A stretch of DNA of 64,000 nt, taken from an uncultured Clostridia bacterium. GTDB lineage: Bacteria > Bacillota > Clostridia > Oscillospirales > Acutalibacteraceae. The stretch covers positions 1 to 64,000 of the forward strand of contig CALAUI010000019.1 in NCBI GenBank assembly GCA_937892115.1, in the 5' to 3' direction. The notes beneath the pieces are model-generated. The model was not told where the DNA came from and did not search any database. It worked only from the letters and a program-made list of their open reading frames with translations. Made by a program: the position numbers and the translations under genes. Of the stretch, positions 34,372 through 43,270 are shown piece after piece. Numbering within the stretch: the first letter of the stretch is position 1; each line of letters opens with the position of its first letter.

Positions 34372-35313
34372 TTATTTAAGCTTTGAAATTGCCCAGGCGG
34401 CAAGGTCCTCGTAAACTCTCCTGTTTTCCTTTTCGTTATGAATTTCATGACGCATACCGGGATAGAGCTTGAGTGTAACATCCTTACAGCCCGCGTTTTT
34501 AAGTCCGTTGTAAACCTCTTTGACACCCTTGCCGTAAGCGCCTACGGGGTCTTCCTCACCGGCGGTAAGGAGAATGGGGATATTTTTATTCATCTGCTCA
34601 TACCATTTAAGAGAAGAAACGGTATTGAGGATAGTGAACAAATCTCTGAAGCCGACGGCTGTGAAAAGGAAGCCGCAATACTTATCGGCAACGTATTTGT
34701 CAACCTGTGCTTCGTCTGTTGAAAGCCAGTCAAAGGGAGTACGGGGATTGGGGATTCTCTTATTGTAAGCACCGAAAGCAAGATTATTGATGAAATTGCT
34801 CTTGAACCTGCTGCCCTTGATTCTTGCAATTGCTCCTGCAAGACCGATTGCGATTGCGGCGGCGGGGTTTCTGCCTGCAGTACCGCAGATAATGGCTGCC
34901 TTGATTCTTGAATCACCGGCAGTATAACGGCGTACGTATTCCCTGCCGATAAACGAGCCCATACTGTGACCGTAATAGATTACGGGTACGTCGGGATATT
35001 CCTTTTCGGCAAGGTCGGTTACTCTCTTTTCGTCTTCAACGAGAGCATTCCAGCCGCCTTCTTCACCGAAATAGCCGAGGTCATCGTCACTCTTTACGCT
35101 TCTGCCGTGACCGACATGGTCGTTTACAAAAACGGCGAATCCTTTTTCGCAGAGGAACGAAGCGAAATCCTCATATCTTTCACCGTATTCAGCCATACCG
35201 TGAGTAATCTGGAAAATTGCCTTTACCTCATCATCGGGATACCAGCAGCGGATAAATACATCGGCAACACCGGAAACCGAGGGGAACGAAAATTCTTTTC
35301 TTAAAACTTCCAT
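34372..35313 (-). CDS. Alpha/beta hydrolase, monoacylglycerol-lipase-like (serine aminopeptidase S33)
   Basis: A 313-residue cytoplasmic esterase. The nucleophile motif is YYGHSMGSF, with QITHGMAEYGERYEDFA as the oxyanion loop region and FVNDHVGHGRS as in lysophospholipases. The acid and base are likely in AGEEDPVG and MRHEIHNE. The ATG at 35313 is supported by AAAGGAA upstream. It lies 43 bases after the small cysteine protein gene. Confidence 0.9.
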   Translation of the reverse strand: MEVLRKEFSFPSVSGVADVFIRCWYPDDEVKAIFQITHGMAEYGERYEDFASFLCEKGFAVFVNDHVGHGRSVKSDDDLGYFGEEGGWNALVEDEKRVTDLAEKEYPDVPVIYYGHSMGSFIGREYVRRYTAGDSRIKAAIICGTAGRNPAAAIAIGLAGAIARIKGSRFKSNFINNLAFGAYNKRIPNPRTPFDWLSTDEAQVDKYVADKYCGFLFTAVGFRDLFTILNTVSSLKWYEQMNKNIPILLTAGEEDPVGAYGKGVKEVYNGLKNAGCKDVTLKLYPGMRHEIHNEKENRRVYEDLAAWAISKLK

Positions 35314-35356
35314 TTTGATTTTCCTTTCTTTATAACTGCCGTAAGGCAATAAATTA

Positions 35357-35527
35357 CTAATTCTGCTTTTCAACTACTTTATATTCATCGTACGGATTAT
35401 AAAAGGGACAGTTGAAATTCCCGCCCTGCAGAAACTGATAAAGCTCATCCTCGTCAAGATTTGCTCCGCAGACGTATTCCTCGTATTCCTCGTCATAATC
35501 ATAATAAGCGCAGTTTTCACAAATCAT
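35357..35527 (-). CDS. Small cysteine-containing acidic protein (DUF6472-like)
   Basis: A 56-residue protein too short for most gene callers. It begins MICENCAYYDYDEEYEEYVC and continues GANLDEDELYQFL, then NCPFYNPYDEYKVV. Four cysteines (3, 6, 20 and 40) could bind one metal ion. The pattern CENCAYY...YYC...NLDEDE...CPFY matches a small family found across Clostridia. GGAGG lies inside the end of folK and the ATG overlaps its TAA (TAATG), good evidence that it is translated. Function unknown. Confidence 0.8.
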   Translation of the reverse strand: MICENCAYYDYDEEYEEYVCGANLDEDELYQFLQGGNFNCPFYNPYDEYKVVEKQN

Positions 35528-36036
35528 TACAAATCCTCCGTTGAGGGAATGACAAGCTCATAGCCGGTATCGTCAACACCCTTAAGACCGACCTCACGGA
35601 GTGCGGGAGCAAAGAAGAGACCGAGCGCTCTGCCCGAAGGAAAGATATCCGAAAGGGGCTTCATAACGAACGCCCTTTCAAGGATTCTCGGATGAGGAAC
35701 GGTAAGTTCAAAATTTTCATTTCTGTAATTCTCATACAGAAGTAAATCCAGATCTATGACACGCGGACCGTTTTTCTCCGTTCTGAGCCGTCCCATTGCC
35801 GCTTCAATGCCGAGACATTCGCCGAGTAAAACCTGAGGCGACGTGGACGTATCCACAAGCACAACGGCATTATAGAATCTGTTCTGATCCGTTTTGCCGA
35901 CCGGGTCTGTTTCATAAACACCGGAGCCGGCGATTATTTTAAGATTAGGCAGACGGGAAATGTGACGAAGTGCCTGATTGAGATTCATTATACGGTCACC
36001 CATATTGGTTCCCAGCGCTATTACTGCCTGACTCAC
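35527..36036 (-). CDS. folK: 2-amino-4-hydroxy-6-hydroxymethyldihydropteridine pyrophosphokinase
   Basis: A 169-residue enzyme that transfers pyrophosphate from ATP to the pterin alcohol in folate synthesis. ALGTNMGDR opens the protein, VYETDPVG and DQNRFYNAV follow, and the double-aspartate motif is RVIDLDLLLY. VPHPRILERAFVMKPL is the typical C-terminal motif. It lies four bases after folB and overlaps the next gene by one base. Confidence 0.95.
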   Translation of the reverse strand: MSQAVIALGTNMGDRIMNLNQALRHISRLPNLKIIAGSGVYETDPVGKTDQNRFYNAVVLVDTSTSPQVLLGECLGIEAAMGRLRTEKNGPRVIDLDLLLYENYRNENFELTVPHPRILERAFVMKPLSDIFPSGRALGLFFAPALREVGLKGVDDTGYELVIPSTEDL

Positions 36037-36040
36037 ATTT

Positions 36041-36400
36041 TCACCTTCCTACAGTTATTTCAACAGCCGTATAGTCAAAATCCGCTTTGATGGGTGCCTC
36101 CGGCTTTTTAAGAAGCACGGTCACGGATTGAATCTTGTCAAAGCTTTCAAGAAGCCCGTCGGCAACGCGTTTTGCCGCTCTTTCAATAAGGTCGTCCTTC
36201 TGAAGCAGGAACACTCTTGCAGCTTCCTTTATTATCTTTGCATAGCTTACCGTATCGTCCACATTGTCGCTTTCGCAGGGAACGGTCAAATCAACGTAAG
36301 CGGTAATATCAAGAATAAAATTCTGACCGTCCGTCTTTTCTTCGGGATTAACACCGTGGTAAGCATAAATCTTAAGACCTTTTACGATTATTTTATCCAT
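36041..36400 (-). CDS. folB: Dihydroneopterin aldolase
   Basis: A 119-residue enzyme cleaving dihydroneopterin to hydroxymethyldihydropterin and glycolaldehyde. IIVKGLKIYAYHGVNPEEK carries the conserved tyrosine and substrate glutamate; DTVSYAKIIKEA and the C-terminal lysine in VTVLLKKPEAPI are as in the family. The ATG at 36400 has AGGAAGG upstream, one base after the folP stop. Confidence 0.94.
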   Translation of the reverse strand: MDKIIVKGLKIYAYHGVNPEEKTDGQNFILDITAYVDLTVPCESDNVDDTVSYAKIIKEAARVFLLQKDDLIERAAKRVADGLLESFDKIQSVTVLLKKPEAPIKADFDYTAVEITVGR

Positions 36401-36401
36401 T

Positions 36402-37217
36402 TCAGACCTTCCTGTAAATTGCATCCGCCACTTTTGCAGAAGCAGCCGCAGCAGCTACGTTATGAACTCTTATAATATCCGCTCCGCCTTCAACGGCAAG
36501 AGTATCCGCCGCCGCGGTGGCGTAATCAATAAGAGAAAAATCGCATTTATTTATGAAGCGCTTTCTTGAAATCGCCGCAAGCAGAGCATAGCCCTCAAAT
36601 TTTGTCCAATGCAGGTTATCAAGAAGCTCATAATTATCTTTTTCCGTCTTTCCGAAGCCGAAGCCGGGGTCAAGACAGAGATTCTCTTTTTTTAATCCGC
36701 ATTGAGCCGCCTTTGAGATACATTCCATAAAGAAATTTCTTACCGCAGTCGCCACACCGTCGGGATAGCTGACGGTATCCGAAGCGCCGCAGGGATTATG
36801 GGTGACTATATATCCCCCGCCGTATTCATTCACCGCAGAAGCGATTTCGGTATTGAATTTACCGCTTACATCGTTTATGATGACCGCTCCGTTTTGCAGA
36901 GCATACACGGCACAGAGAGGATAGAAGGTATCAACCGAAACGGAAACGCTGATTTTATCCCTTAAAGCAGGCAATACTTCTTTTAATCTGATAAGCTCCT
37001 CTTCTTCGCTCAGTATTACTCCGCCCGGTCTGGTGGAATTACAGCCGACGTCTATTATGTCCGCCCCCTGCTCCTGCATAAGCAGAGCGTGTTTAACCGC
37101 TTTTTCGGGAGTGTTATAAAGACCGCCGTCGGAGAAGGAATCGGGAGTGTAGTTGAGTATACCCATTATGTAGGTTTTTTTGCCCAGAGGCAAAGTGAAA
37201 TTACCCGCTCTGAACAT
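36402..37217 (-). CDS. folP: Dihydropteroate synthase
   Basis: A 271-residue TIM-barrel enzyme joining the pterin pyrophosphate with p-aminobenzoate; the target of sulfonamides. It has IMGILNYTPDSFSDGG, GADIIDVGCNSTRPGG, NDVSG, LDPGFGFGKT and the C-terminal IIRVHNV. The start is an ATG overlapping the folE TGA by one base. A longer frame upstream lies inside folE and lacks homology. Confidence 0.96.
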   Translation of the reverse strand: MFRAGNFTLPLGKKTYIMGILNYTPDSFSDGGLYNTPEKAVKHALLMQEQGADIIDVGCNSTRPGGVILSEEEELIRLKEVLPALRDKISVSVSVDTFYPLCAVYALQNGAVIINDVSGKFNTEIASAVNEYGGGYIVTHNPCGASDTVSYPDGVATAVRNFFMECISKAAQCGLKKENLCLDPGFGFGKTEKDNYELLDNLHWTKFEGYALLAAISRKRFINKCDFSLIDYATAAADTLAVEGGADIIRVHNVAAAAASAKVADAIYRKV

Positions 37218-37780
37218 CAGCCCCTGCCTCCGGTAAGAAGTGAAAGGGCTTCCGCTCTCGTCTTGGTATCCTTTCTCATAATTCCTCTGAGAGCCGAAGT
37301 GCGTGTCTGTGAGCCCGATGCTCTCGCACCGCGCATGGTCATGCAAAGATGCTCTGCCTCAATCACGACCGCTACGCCCTGAGGATGAAGATTCTCGTCA
37401 AGGAAATCCGCTATCTGTGAGGTAAGGCGTTCCTGAAGCTGAGGCCTTTTGGCAAAGGAATCAACTATCCTTGCAAGCTTGGAAAGACCGATTACTCTGC
37501 CGTCGGAGGGAATATAGGCAATATGTGCTTTACCGATAAAGGGAAGCAGATGATGCTCGCACATGGAGTACATGGGAATATCTCTGACGATAACCATTTC
37601 CTCACTGCCCTCGTCAAAAAGCTTGAGATGTCTTTCCGGGTTATCTTCAAGACCTGCAAATATTTCCTCATACATTCTTGCGACTCTTGCAGGAGTTTCA
37701 ACAAGACCGGGTCTGTCGGGGTCTTCACCTACGGCGAGAAGAATTTCTCTGACCGCATTTTCTATTCTTTCTTTATCCAC
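37217..37780 (-). CDS. folE: GTP cyclohydrolase I
   Basis: A 187-residue zinc enzyme, first in folate synthesis, converting GTP to dihydroneopterin triphosphate. MYSMCEHHLLPF and EHLCMTMRG contain the zinc cysteines and histidine; RVIGLSKLARIVDSFAKRPQ is a family stretch. I chose the GTG at 37780, eight bases after AGGAG; a TTG at 37798 overlaps the preceding gene and lacks a ribosome-binding site. Genes folE-P-B-K follow pathway order except for the swapped folP. Confidence 0.95.
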   Translation of the reverse strand: MDKERIENAVREILLAVGEDPDRPGLVETPARVARMYEEIFAGLEDNPERHLKLFDEGSEEMVIVRDIPMYSMCEHHLLPFIGKAHIAYIPSDGRVIGLSKLARIVDSFAKRPQLQERLTSQIADFLDENLHPQGVAVVIEAEHLCMTMRGARASGSQTRTSALRGIMRKDTKTRAEALSLLTGGRG

Positions 37781-37794
37781 TGAATCGTCTCCTG

Positions 37795-38955
37795 TCAATC
37801 AAACGAAAAAGTAATCGTATAGAATTTATCGTCGGCAATGTAGCCGTTCATCCGTCGGGAAAGTCCCGTTCCCGAGTTCGAATGCACTCCGTCAAGCACT
37901 CTGAATATACGCTTATCCGTAATAAGACTTGAGAAAGCGTTATTGTAGGAGCTTTCGTTTACGAAGTCAACGGTAATGCTCTTTTCGCCTGAATTATATT
38001 TTTCAAGCAGCATGGTCCTCAATTTTGTTTCGCAGCTGCCGTCATAATTGTCAAATCGCATACTCATTCTCACATAGTAGTTTTCGGCGGTAGCGATACA
38101 GCTGTGATCAAATGAAAACTCACTGTGATTAGATGAGATTTTATCGTCTGTAATATTGAAATAGGTATACATCCTGATGTTGGAGTTTTTCTTTGCAACG
38201 GGATCATCCCATGTGCAGTCAAGATGATACCAGTCACCGTTGATTTTGACAACATTCCACATATGATCTCCGGGAATGCCGTCCAGGGGGGTCGCCTTAC
38301 CGCAGATAAGAGCGCTTTCTATGCCTACCCTGTCAAAGAGATACTTTGCTGCCTTTGAATAGCCCTCACAAGCCGCCTTACCGTTGATAAGGCATCCGTA
38401 GGATGAGGAATAGATATAGTCATCCTCCTCTATCTTATATGAGCAGGAACGGACTATAATGTCATGAATCTCAAGCTCGGTTTTGAACTGATCCCCGGGA
38501 TCGGAAAGGGAAGCGATTATCGTATCGGTTCTTTCCTTAAAATCCGCCTTTGCGCTTTCGTATTCCCCGGGAGTCATGATGTATTCAAAGGAGATAAACA
38601 CGTTCCATAATTCCGGCTTGAGGGTACATTTACGCCCGACAAAATATAAATCGGGGTTGTCATTGAGGATTGCCTTGAACACCTCGTCAAGCTCCGTCTG
38701 GGTAAGATTGGGAACAAGTATCTTTTCGGGCATTTCGTATATATGCTCAAGGATGAGATTATACGCCTGCTTTTCAATTGAAGAAAGCTGATAGAAATAA
38801 GTCTTGTAGGGACTGCCTGCCTGAGAGGGCTCTACCTCACCCACGTACTTATTTATCAGAGGGGGCTGCAAATCGGGGAATTCCGTTTTAAGTACGGCAT
38901 ATCCCGTCAGCAGAATAGCAAAGATGGCAAGTATGCCGATCAGTGTTTTTTTCAT
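37795..38955 (-). CDS. Membrane-anchored transglutaminase-like cysteine protein
   Basis: A 386-residue protein with an N-terminal membrane segment (KKTLIGILAIFAILLTGYAV), so most of it lies outside the cell. The papain-like transglutaminase core is intact: the cysteine in NGKAACEGYSKAAKYL, the histidine in PGDHMWNVV and the aspartate in HLDCTWDDP. In bacteria such domains usually act as proteases or peptide cyclases at the cell surface. It starts one base after the LCP-like gene stop and runs up to folE, so it shares the operon. The substrate is unknown. Confidence 0.82.
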   Translation of the reverse strand: MKKTLIGILAIFAILLTGYAVLKTEFPDLQPPLINKYVGEVEPSQAGSPYKTYFYQLSSIEKQAYNLILEHIYEMPEKILVPNLTQTELDEVFKAILNDNPDLYFVGRKCTLKPELWNVFISFEYIMTPGEYESAKADFKERTDTIIASLSDPGDQFKTELEIHDIIVRSCSYKIEEDDYIYSSSYGCLINGKAACEGYSKAAKYLFDRVGIESALICGKATPLDGIPGDHMWNVVKINGDWYHLDCTWDDPVAKKNSNIRMYTYFNITDDKISSNHSEFSFDHSCIATAENYYVRMSMRFDNYDGSCETKLRTMLLEKYNSGEKSITVDFVNESSYNNAFSSLITDKRIFRVLDGVHSNSGTGLSRRMNGYIADDKFYTITFSFD

Positions 38956-38956
38956 A

Positions 38957-39805
38957 TTATTTACCAAAGCCGGAGGGCTCCGTTATGATTTTCGCTTCCT
39001 GAACACCCGCATTGAACATATCGTAAATGAACTGAGAGGATGCAGAGTAATCCACAACGGAAATATCCGTAATCAGAATATTTGCAATGTTGGCGTAGAA
39101 TTTTTCGGTTCTGTCCACATTGTCGGGATTGATGGTGTTTTCAAGTATTTTTATGATGACCTCGCTGCGCATATCCGCCGCACCTGTGGAAATGAAATTG
39201 GTGTAACAGAGATACTTATAAAGCTGGTCACCCTTAAGGGTATTTTTGCCTGACGAAAGAATAAGATTGTAATTACCTCTGTACTCAATCGGCTTTGAAA
39301 GCTTTACGGTTACTGAGCCCAGAGTATTGATCATCTGCTTGAAGCTTTCCGTATCGGAGCCGATATATGAATCAAGCTTGATATCACACATAATTTCAAC
39401 CGCCGAACGCAGTCCGCTTTCGCCATAGGTAGTATAGATCTCGGCAAGAGTACGGTACTGACCGTCAAATTCAACCTTATCGTCAATGGAGGGAGAATAG
39501 ACGGAATATTCGCCTGCGGGTACTTTGGCATCAACCACCCAGAGGAAGCAAAGTGCCTGAGTTTTGGAATCCTTACTCCAGAAAAGGAAACGCCTTTCCT
39601 CGGATTGGGTATTCACTTCCTCAACCACCTCATCGGAGGATTTTTCTCCGCCGAGAGCGGCTTTGAGATCATAATTATTCTCTTTCAGTATGGAAAGCAT
39701 GGAAAAGACCGCAATACAGACAAGGACAACAACAAAGGTAATCACAAAGCCCGTCTTTTTGGGATATCTTTTTCTTTCCGGTTTGAATCTGACTTTTCTG
39801 CTCAT
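38957..39805 (-). CDS. LytR-CpsA-Psr (LCP)-like membrane protein, degenerate
   Basis: A 283-residue protein with a basic N-terminus and one membrane helix (GFVITFVVVLVCIAVFSML), the rest extracellular. The middle resembles the LCP fold: YRTLAEIYTTYGESGLRSAVE followed by LDSYIGSDTESFKQMINTLG, and a GKNTLKGDQLYKYL stretch. The arginine and aspartate residues that bind pyrophosphate in active LCP ligases are not evident. It may be a non-catalytic relative in wall-polymer attachment. The start is weak: the ATG at 39805 has no clear ribosome-binding site but directly follows the amylase gene. Confidence 0.65.
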   Translation of the reverse strand: MSRKVRFKPERKRYPKKTGFVITFVVVLVCIAVFSMLSILKENNYDLKAALGGEKSSDEVVEEVNTQSEERRFLFWSKDSKTQALCFLWVVDAKVPAGEYSVYSPSIDDKVEFDGQYRTLAEIYTTYGESGLRSAVEIMCDIKLDSYIGSDTESFKQMINTLGSVTVKLSKPIEYRGNYNLILSSGKNTLKGDQLYKYLCYTNFISTGAADMRSEVIIKILENTINPDNVDRTEKFYANIANILITDISVVDYSASSQFIYDMFNAGVQEAKIITEPSGFGK

Positions 39806-39811
39806 AATCAA

Positions 39812-41656
39812 TCACACATTTATTAAGATTGCCGCACTTTCGGCATCAAGATATAAATCTTTCCTCTTTACCTTCTGACCCGTAAGGGATCTGAAGCTGT
39901 CAAACGGAAGGGTATAAACGATAGAATGGGGGTTTCTGTTTGCGACAACGATTATTCTCTCTCCCCTGCCCGCTCTCATATATGCCACACAACCCATGGC
40001 ATCGGAAACGGGAATAAAATCGCCGTCAATGAAAACTGGATGCTCTTTGCGGATTTTACCGAGGAATCTGTACCATTCAAGCAGGTCACGGTCTTCCTTA
40101 CCGTAGGGATAGCATCCTCTGTTGAAGGGGTCCACTCCGCCGACGGCACCGACTTCATCGCCGTAGTAGACAGAGGGTACACCGGGAAGAGTGAACTGCA
40201 TTGCGGAAACAAGCCGCAAAAGACGTTTTCCCCTTTCGGTTTCCTCATTCGTCATACCGCCTGAGTATCTTTTGAGGTGACTGCTTTCGTATCCGTCAAG
40301 GGTGCCGAGGCGATTTAGGATACGGCAGGTATCGTGGGTGCCGATATGATTCATAAGCACGTCCACCACACACTTGGGATAATTCTCACAGATTTCTTCA
40401 ATCCTGTCATTGAAGCCCTCGGAAACACCCGTTACGCCGAATTCTATAAGGGCATCTGCAAAAGGATAATTCATTACGGAATCAAGCTGTCTGCCCTGAA
40501 GATATCTCCTGCGCCTGCCGTAGCTGATTTTATCGGAAGCATCCTCCCAGACCTCTCCGATAATAACGGCATCGGGATCCTGCTGTTTTACCCTGCGCCG
40601 AAGTGCATCAAGGAATTTGTCGGGAAGCTCGTCGGCAACATCAAGCCGCCAGCCCGAAGCACCGAGAGACTGCCATTTCTGAAGAACAGAGCCGATATAT
40701 TCAATATAGCTGTCATTTTCTTCATCAATTTCGGGAAGAATATCCACTCCCCACCAGCAATCGTATTTATCGGGATATTCGGAAAACTTATACCAATCGG
40801 CATAAGGAGAATTTTTATCGTTGTAGGCACCGCCGTCGCCGTAGGTACGGTTTTTATTGAAGTACTTACTGTCGGAGCCGGTATGACTGAACACACCGTC
40901 AAGAACGATATCAATGCCCTTTTTCTTTGCTTCGGCACAAAGACGGGCAAAATCCTTTTCGTCACCGAGGAGAGGGTCAATCTTTTCGTAATCTGCGGTA
41001 TCGTAGCGATGATTTGAAACCGCGCTGAATATAGGATTAAGATAAATCACGCCCACTCCGAGAGAGGCAATATAATCAAGACGGCTTTCAATGCCCTTAA
41101 GGTCGCCGCCGAAGAAATCGTATTTGACGATTTTTCCGTCCTCGGAGGGTTCCCAGCAAGGGTCACCGCCCCAGTCGTCACGGATGATTCTGTCGGGTCT
41201 GTCAGAGAATTTTTCTTTTTCTCCCCTGCAGAATCTGTCTGGAAAAATCTGATATATAACAGAGCCCTTCATTTTATCGGGAGTAGTGAAATCCCTGTCA
41301 TAGACGGTAAACTGAAAATCTCTGCCTTCGGATGAAATACGGCTCGTGGAGGAATCAAAGCGGGTAATACCGTTACTGCTGTAATCGTTTCGTATTTCAA
41401 ATCTGTACCAGTACAGACCGCTTTCATCGGGAGTGAAACGGACAATCCACCATTCCTCGTTCATCCCCTCCATACAGTGCCACTCCATGGGAATGTCACG
41501 GTACCAACCGTCGTCTCTGTGAATTTTAAGCACACTTTCCCTGCAGCCGAAGCTCCTCGGGAGAACGATTCTGAAGGTGATTTCCGTACCCTGAGGAACT
41601 GCACCGTAGGGAGATTTATGATATCTTAACCTTGAATTATACGGTATGAAATCCAT
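39812..41656 (-). CDS. GH13 alpha-amylase family enzyme (neopullulanase/cyclomaltodextrinase-like)
   Basis: A 614-residue intracellular alpha-glucan hydrolase. An N-terminal CBM34-like beta domain (residues 1-125) precedes the catalytic barrel. Conserved regions are LDGVFSHTG (252-260), GWRLDVADE with nucleophile Asp339, IIGEVWE with acid Glu368, and IGTHDTCR with Asp442. Substrates are probably maltodextrins, pullulan or cyclodextrins. It has no signal peptide. GGAGG precedes the ATG, which lies inside the end of the 90-residue membrane protein gene (31-base overlap). Confidence 0.93.
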   Translation of the reverse strand: MDFIPYNSRLRYHKSPYGAVPQGTEITFRIVLPRSFGCRESVLKIHRDDGWYRDIPMEWHCMEGMNEEWWIVRFTPDESGLYWYRFEIRNDYSSNGITRFDSSTSRISSEGRDFQFTVYDRDFTTPDKMKGSVIYQIFPDRFCRGEKEKFSDRPDRIIRDDWGGDPCWEPSEDGKIVKYDFFGGDLKGIESRLDYIASLGVGVIYLNPIFSAVSNHRYDTADYEKIDPLLGDEKDFARLCAEAKKKGIDIVLDGVFSHTGSDSKYFNKNRTYGDGGAYNDKNSPYADWYKFSEYPDKYDCWWGVDILPEIDEENDSYIEYIGSVLQKWQSLGASGWRLDVADELPDKFLDALRRRVKQQDPDAVIIGEVWEDASDKISYGRRRRYLQGRQLDSVMNYPFADALIEFGVTGVSEGFNDRIEEICENYPKCVVDVLMNHIGTHDTCRILNRLGTLDGYESSHLKRYSGGMTNEETERGKRLLRLVSAMQFTLPGVPSVYYGDEVGAVGGVDPFNRGCYPYGKEDRDLLEWYRFLGKIRKEHPVFIDGDFIPVSDAMGCVAYMRAGRGERIIVVANRNPHSIVYTLPFDSFRSLTGQKVKRKDLYLDAESAAILINV

Positions 41657-41898
41657 TCTGAAGCTCCCTCCGGGCTGATATACGCATCTGCGGGAATTTT
41701 AGAAAAGCCGATAAACAAATCGGCAAAAAAGTAACCGATACAGATAAGTGCCGCAATGCAGACAACTATGAGAAAAATCCTGATTGCCTTTTTGATTTTA
41801 AGCTTATCCTCAAAGCTCATTCCGTTACCGTATTCAGAGGAAAAGGGCGTAACGGCATCACGCTGTGAGGGCTTCAGCGCTTTATTGTTTTTCTGCAT
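41626..41898 (-). CDS. 90-residue single-helix membrane protein of unknown function
   Basis: A basic N-terminal half (about 38 residues) is followed by one membrane helix (IRIFLIVVCIAALICIGYFF) and a short external tail rich in Ser, Pro and aromatic residues. I recognise no family. It starts 14 bases after the rnfA-like stop and its end overlaps the GH13 start by 31 bases, so it is firmly inside this operon. A role as an extra subunit of the Rnf-like module is possible but unproven. Confidence 0.65.
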   Translation of the reverse strand: MQKNNKALKPSQRDAVTPFSSEYGNGMSFEDKLKIKKAIRIFLIVVCIAALICIGYFFADLFIGFSKIPADAYISPEGASEWISYRIIQG

Positions 41899-41912
41899 TT
41901 TCTCACTTCCCG

Positions 41913-42497
41913 TCAGAATAATTTTGTACCCGTAAATCCGAGAAATCCCAGAGAAATCATACCCACATAAAAGAACATTGCGGGAGTACCCTTGAACACC
42001 TCGGGAATGTGTTTGTTTTTTTCAATAGCTCTGGCACCGCTTCCGATAAGAGCGGCGGCAAGCACGAATGCAAAGCCCGCGCCGAGCCCGGAGCCGATAC
42101 AGTCAGCCGTTGAATATGCCGCAGAATCATTGATATAGGGAACTGCAAGCACGAGAGTATTGAGGGCGGCTATACCCAGAATACCCATGAGCTCCTTGTC
42201 GTTGACAAGGATATTGATTACCACCGCAACCGCGATATAAAGCAGGGCAAGAATGCCGGCATAGACAGCCGCTCTGACAATCGCTGAGGTTACGCTATGG
42301 AGATGAGAGCCGATAAGATTGCAGGCAATACTCGTTACCGTGGAGAAGCCGGAAATCATAACGGCAAATCTGATAAATGTATTGGGTCTTGGTGAAATAC
42401 GCATGGCTTCACTCATACCGAGACCCGAACACATAACGAGATTCTGAACGAATACCGTATAAAGGGCGGTGATAAGAAGGTCAATTACCGTTTTCAC
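41913..42497 (-). CDS. rnfA: RnfA-like membrane subunit, altered cluster site
   Basis: A 194-residue protein with six membrane helices, related to RnfA/NqrE. In Rnf and Nqr complexes RnfA and RnfE together hold a [2Fe-2S] cluster through two cysteines each. Here the first, Cys23 (in QNLVMCSGLG), is kept, but the second position, normally NC, reads ALNTLVL with threonine at 114. The start is GTG with GGGAGG upstream and overlaps the rnfE-like stop by four bases. The fold is clear; electron transfer through it is doubtful. Confidence 0.8.
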   Translation of the reverse strand: MKTVIDLLITALYTVFVQNLVMCSGLGMSEAMRISPRPNTFIRFAVMISGFSTVTSIACNLIGSHLHSVTSAIVRAAVYAGILALLYIAVAVVINILVNDKELMGILGIAALNTLVLAVPYINDSAAYSTADCIGSGLGAGFAFVLAAALIGSGARAIEKNKHIPEVFKGTPAMFFYVGMISLGFLGFTGTKLF

Positions 42498-43270
42498 TGT
42501 CTGCCACCTCCCGTAAGAGATCTGAGAAACTCATCGGTAGATGCGAGCAGAGATTCTATATCGTCATAATCTTCAATACCGATATCCGCTTCCTCGGGAA
42601 GCTCCGTCTCAAAGCTGATTTCAATTTCCGTGGGCTGTTCTTCATTCGCCTTTTCGCGGGGACGTCTTTCGGGTCGGGAAATCATCATTTTGAGCATAGC
42701 GGCAAGAAAGCCGAGAGTAATAAGACAACCGAAGGGAAGAGACATACCGTCCATGGTAAAGGCGGTATTGAGCTGAATACCCGCTATACTGCCGCTTCCG
42801 ATAATCTCACGCAGTACACCTACGACGATAATAACGAGGGACGCGCCGACGCCTGCGGCAAGAGCATCGTAAACGGAGCTTCTGACCGTATGCTTTACTG
42901 CATAGGTTTCGGCACGGACCGCGGTAAGGGAATTGACCGCAACAACGGGAATAAGTATTTTGAGGTCAAGACCTACGTTGACAAAATCAAATTTTGAAAG
43001 CACGAAAAGGGCACTGCAGCTTACGGCAGAGCCGATAACGAGATAAATCACGACTCTGATGAATCTCGGTACCTTTTTAAGGAAAATGCTTGCGATAATG
43101 CAGGTGAGAAGCAGATTTACAAGAAGCTCTGCAGATATAAAGAGAGCGTCATTGAGGGAAGCCGTACCTGCAATTACGGGGCACAGACCCGCGCATTGGA
43201 AAAGAACGGGATTATTGAGGAATACTCCGCGGGCAAAGGCAGAGCCAAAGGATTTATGCTCGCTGTTCAT
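42494..43270 (-). CDS. rnfE: RnfE-like membrane subunit with acidic C-terminal extension
   Basis: A 258-residue protein. The first about 200 residues are RnfE/NqrD-like with six helices: FLNNPVLFQCAGLCPVIAG keeps the first cluster cysteine (Cys30), but the second motif, usually VVNC, reads VAVNSLTAVRAE with serine at 114. The last about 55 residues are a highly acidic cytoplasmic tail not typical for the family. GGAGG lies upstream of the ATG, which sits 17 bases inside the rnfD-like gene. Confidence 0.82.
   Translation of the reverse strand: MNSEHKSFGSAFARGVFLNNPVLFQCAGLCPVIAGTASLNDALFISAELLVNLLLTCIIASIFLKKVPRFIRVVIYLVIGSAVSCSALFVLSKFDFVNVGLDLKILIPVVAVNSLTAVRAETYAVKHTVRSSVYDALAAGVGASLVIIVVGVLREIIGSGSIAGIQLNTAFTMDGMSLPFGCLITLGFLAAMLKMMISRPERRPREKANEEQPTEIEISFETELPEEADIGIEDYDDIESLLASTDEFLRSLTGGGRQ

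Noticed and set aside
36402..37346. Longer folP starting at 37346
   Set aside because: The extra 43 residues lie inside folE in another frame and are not like any dihydropteroate synthase; the ATG at 37217 overlaps the folE stop neatly.
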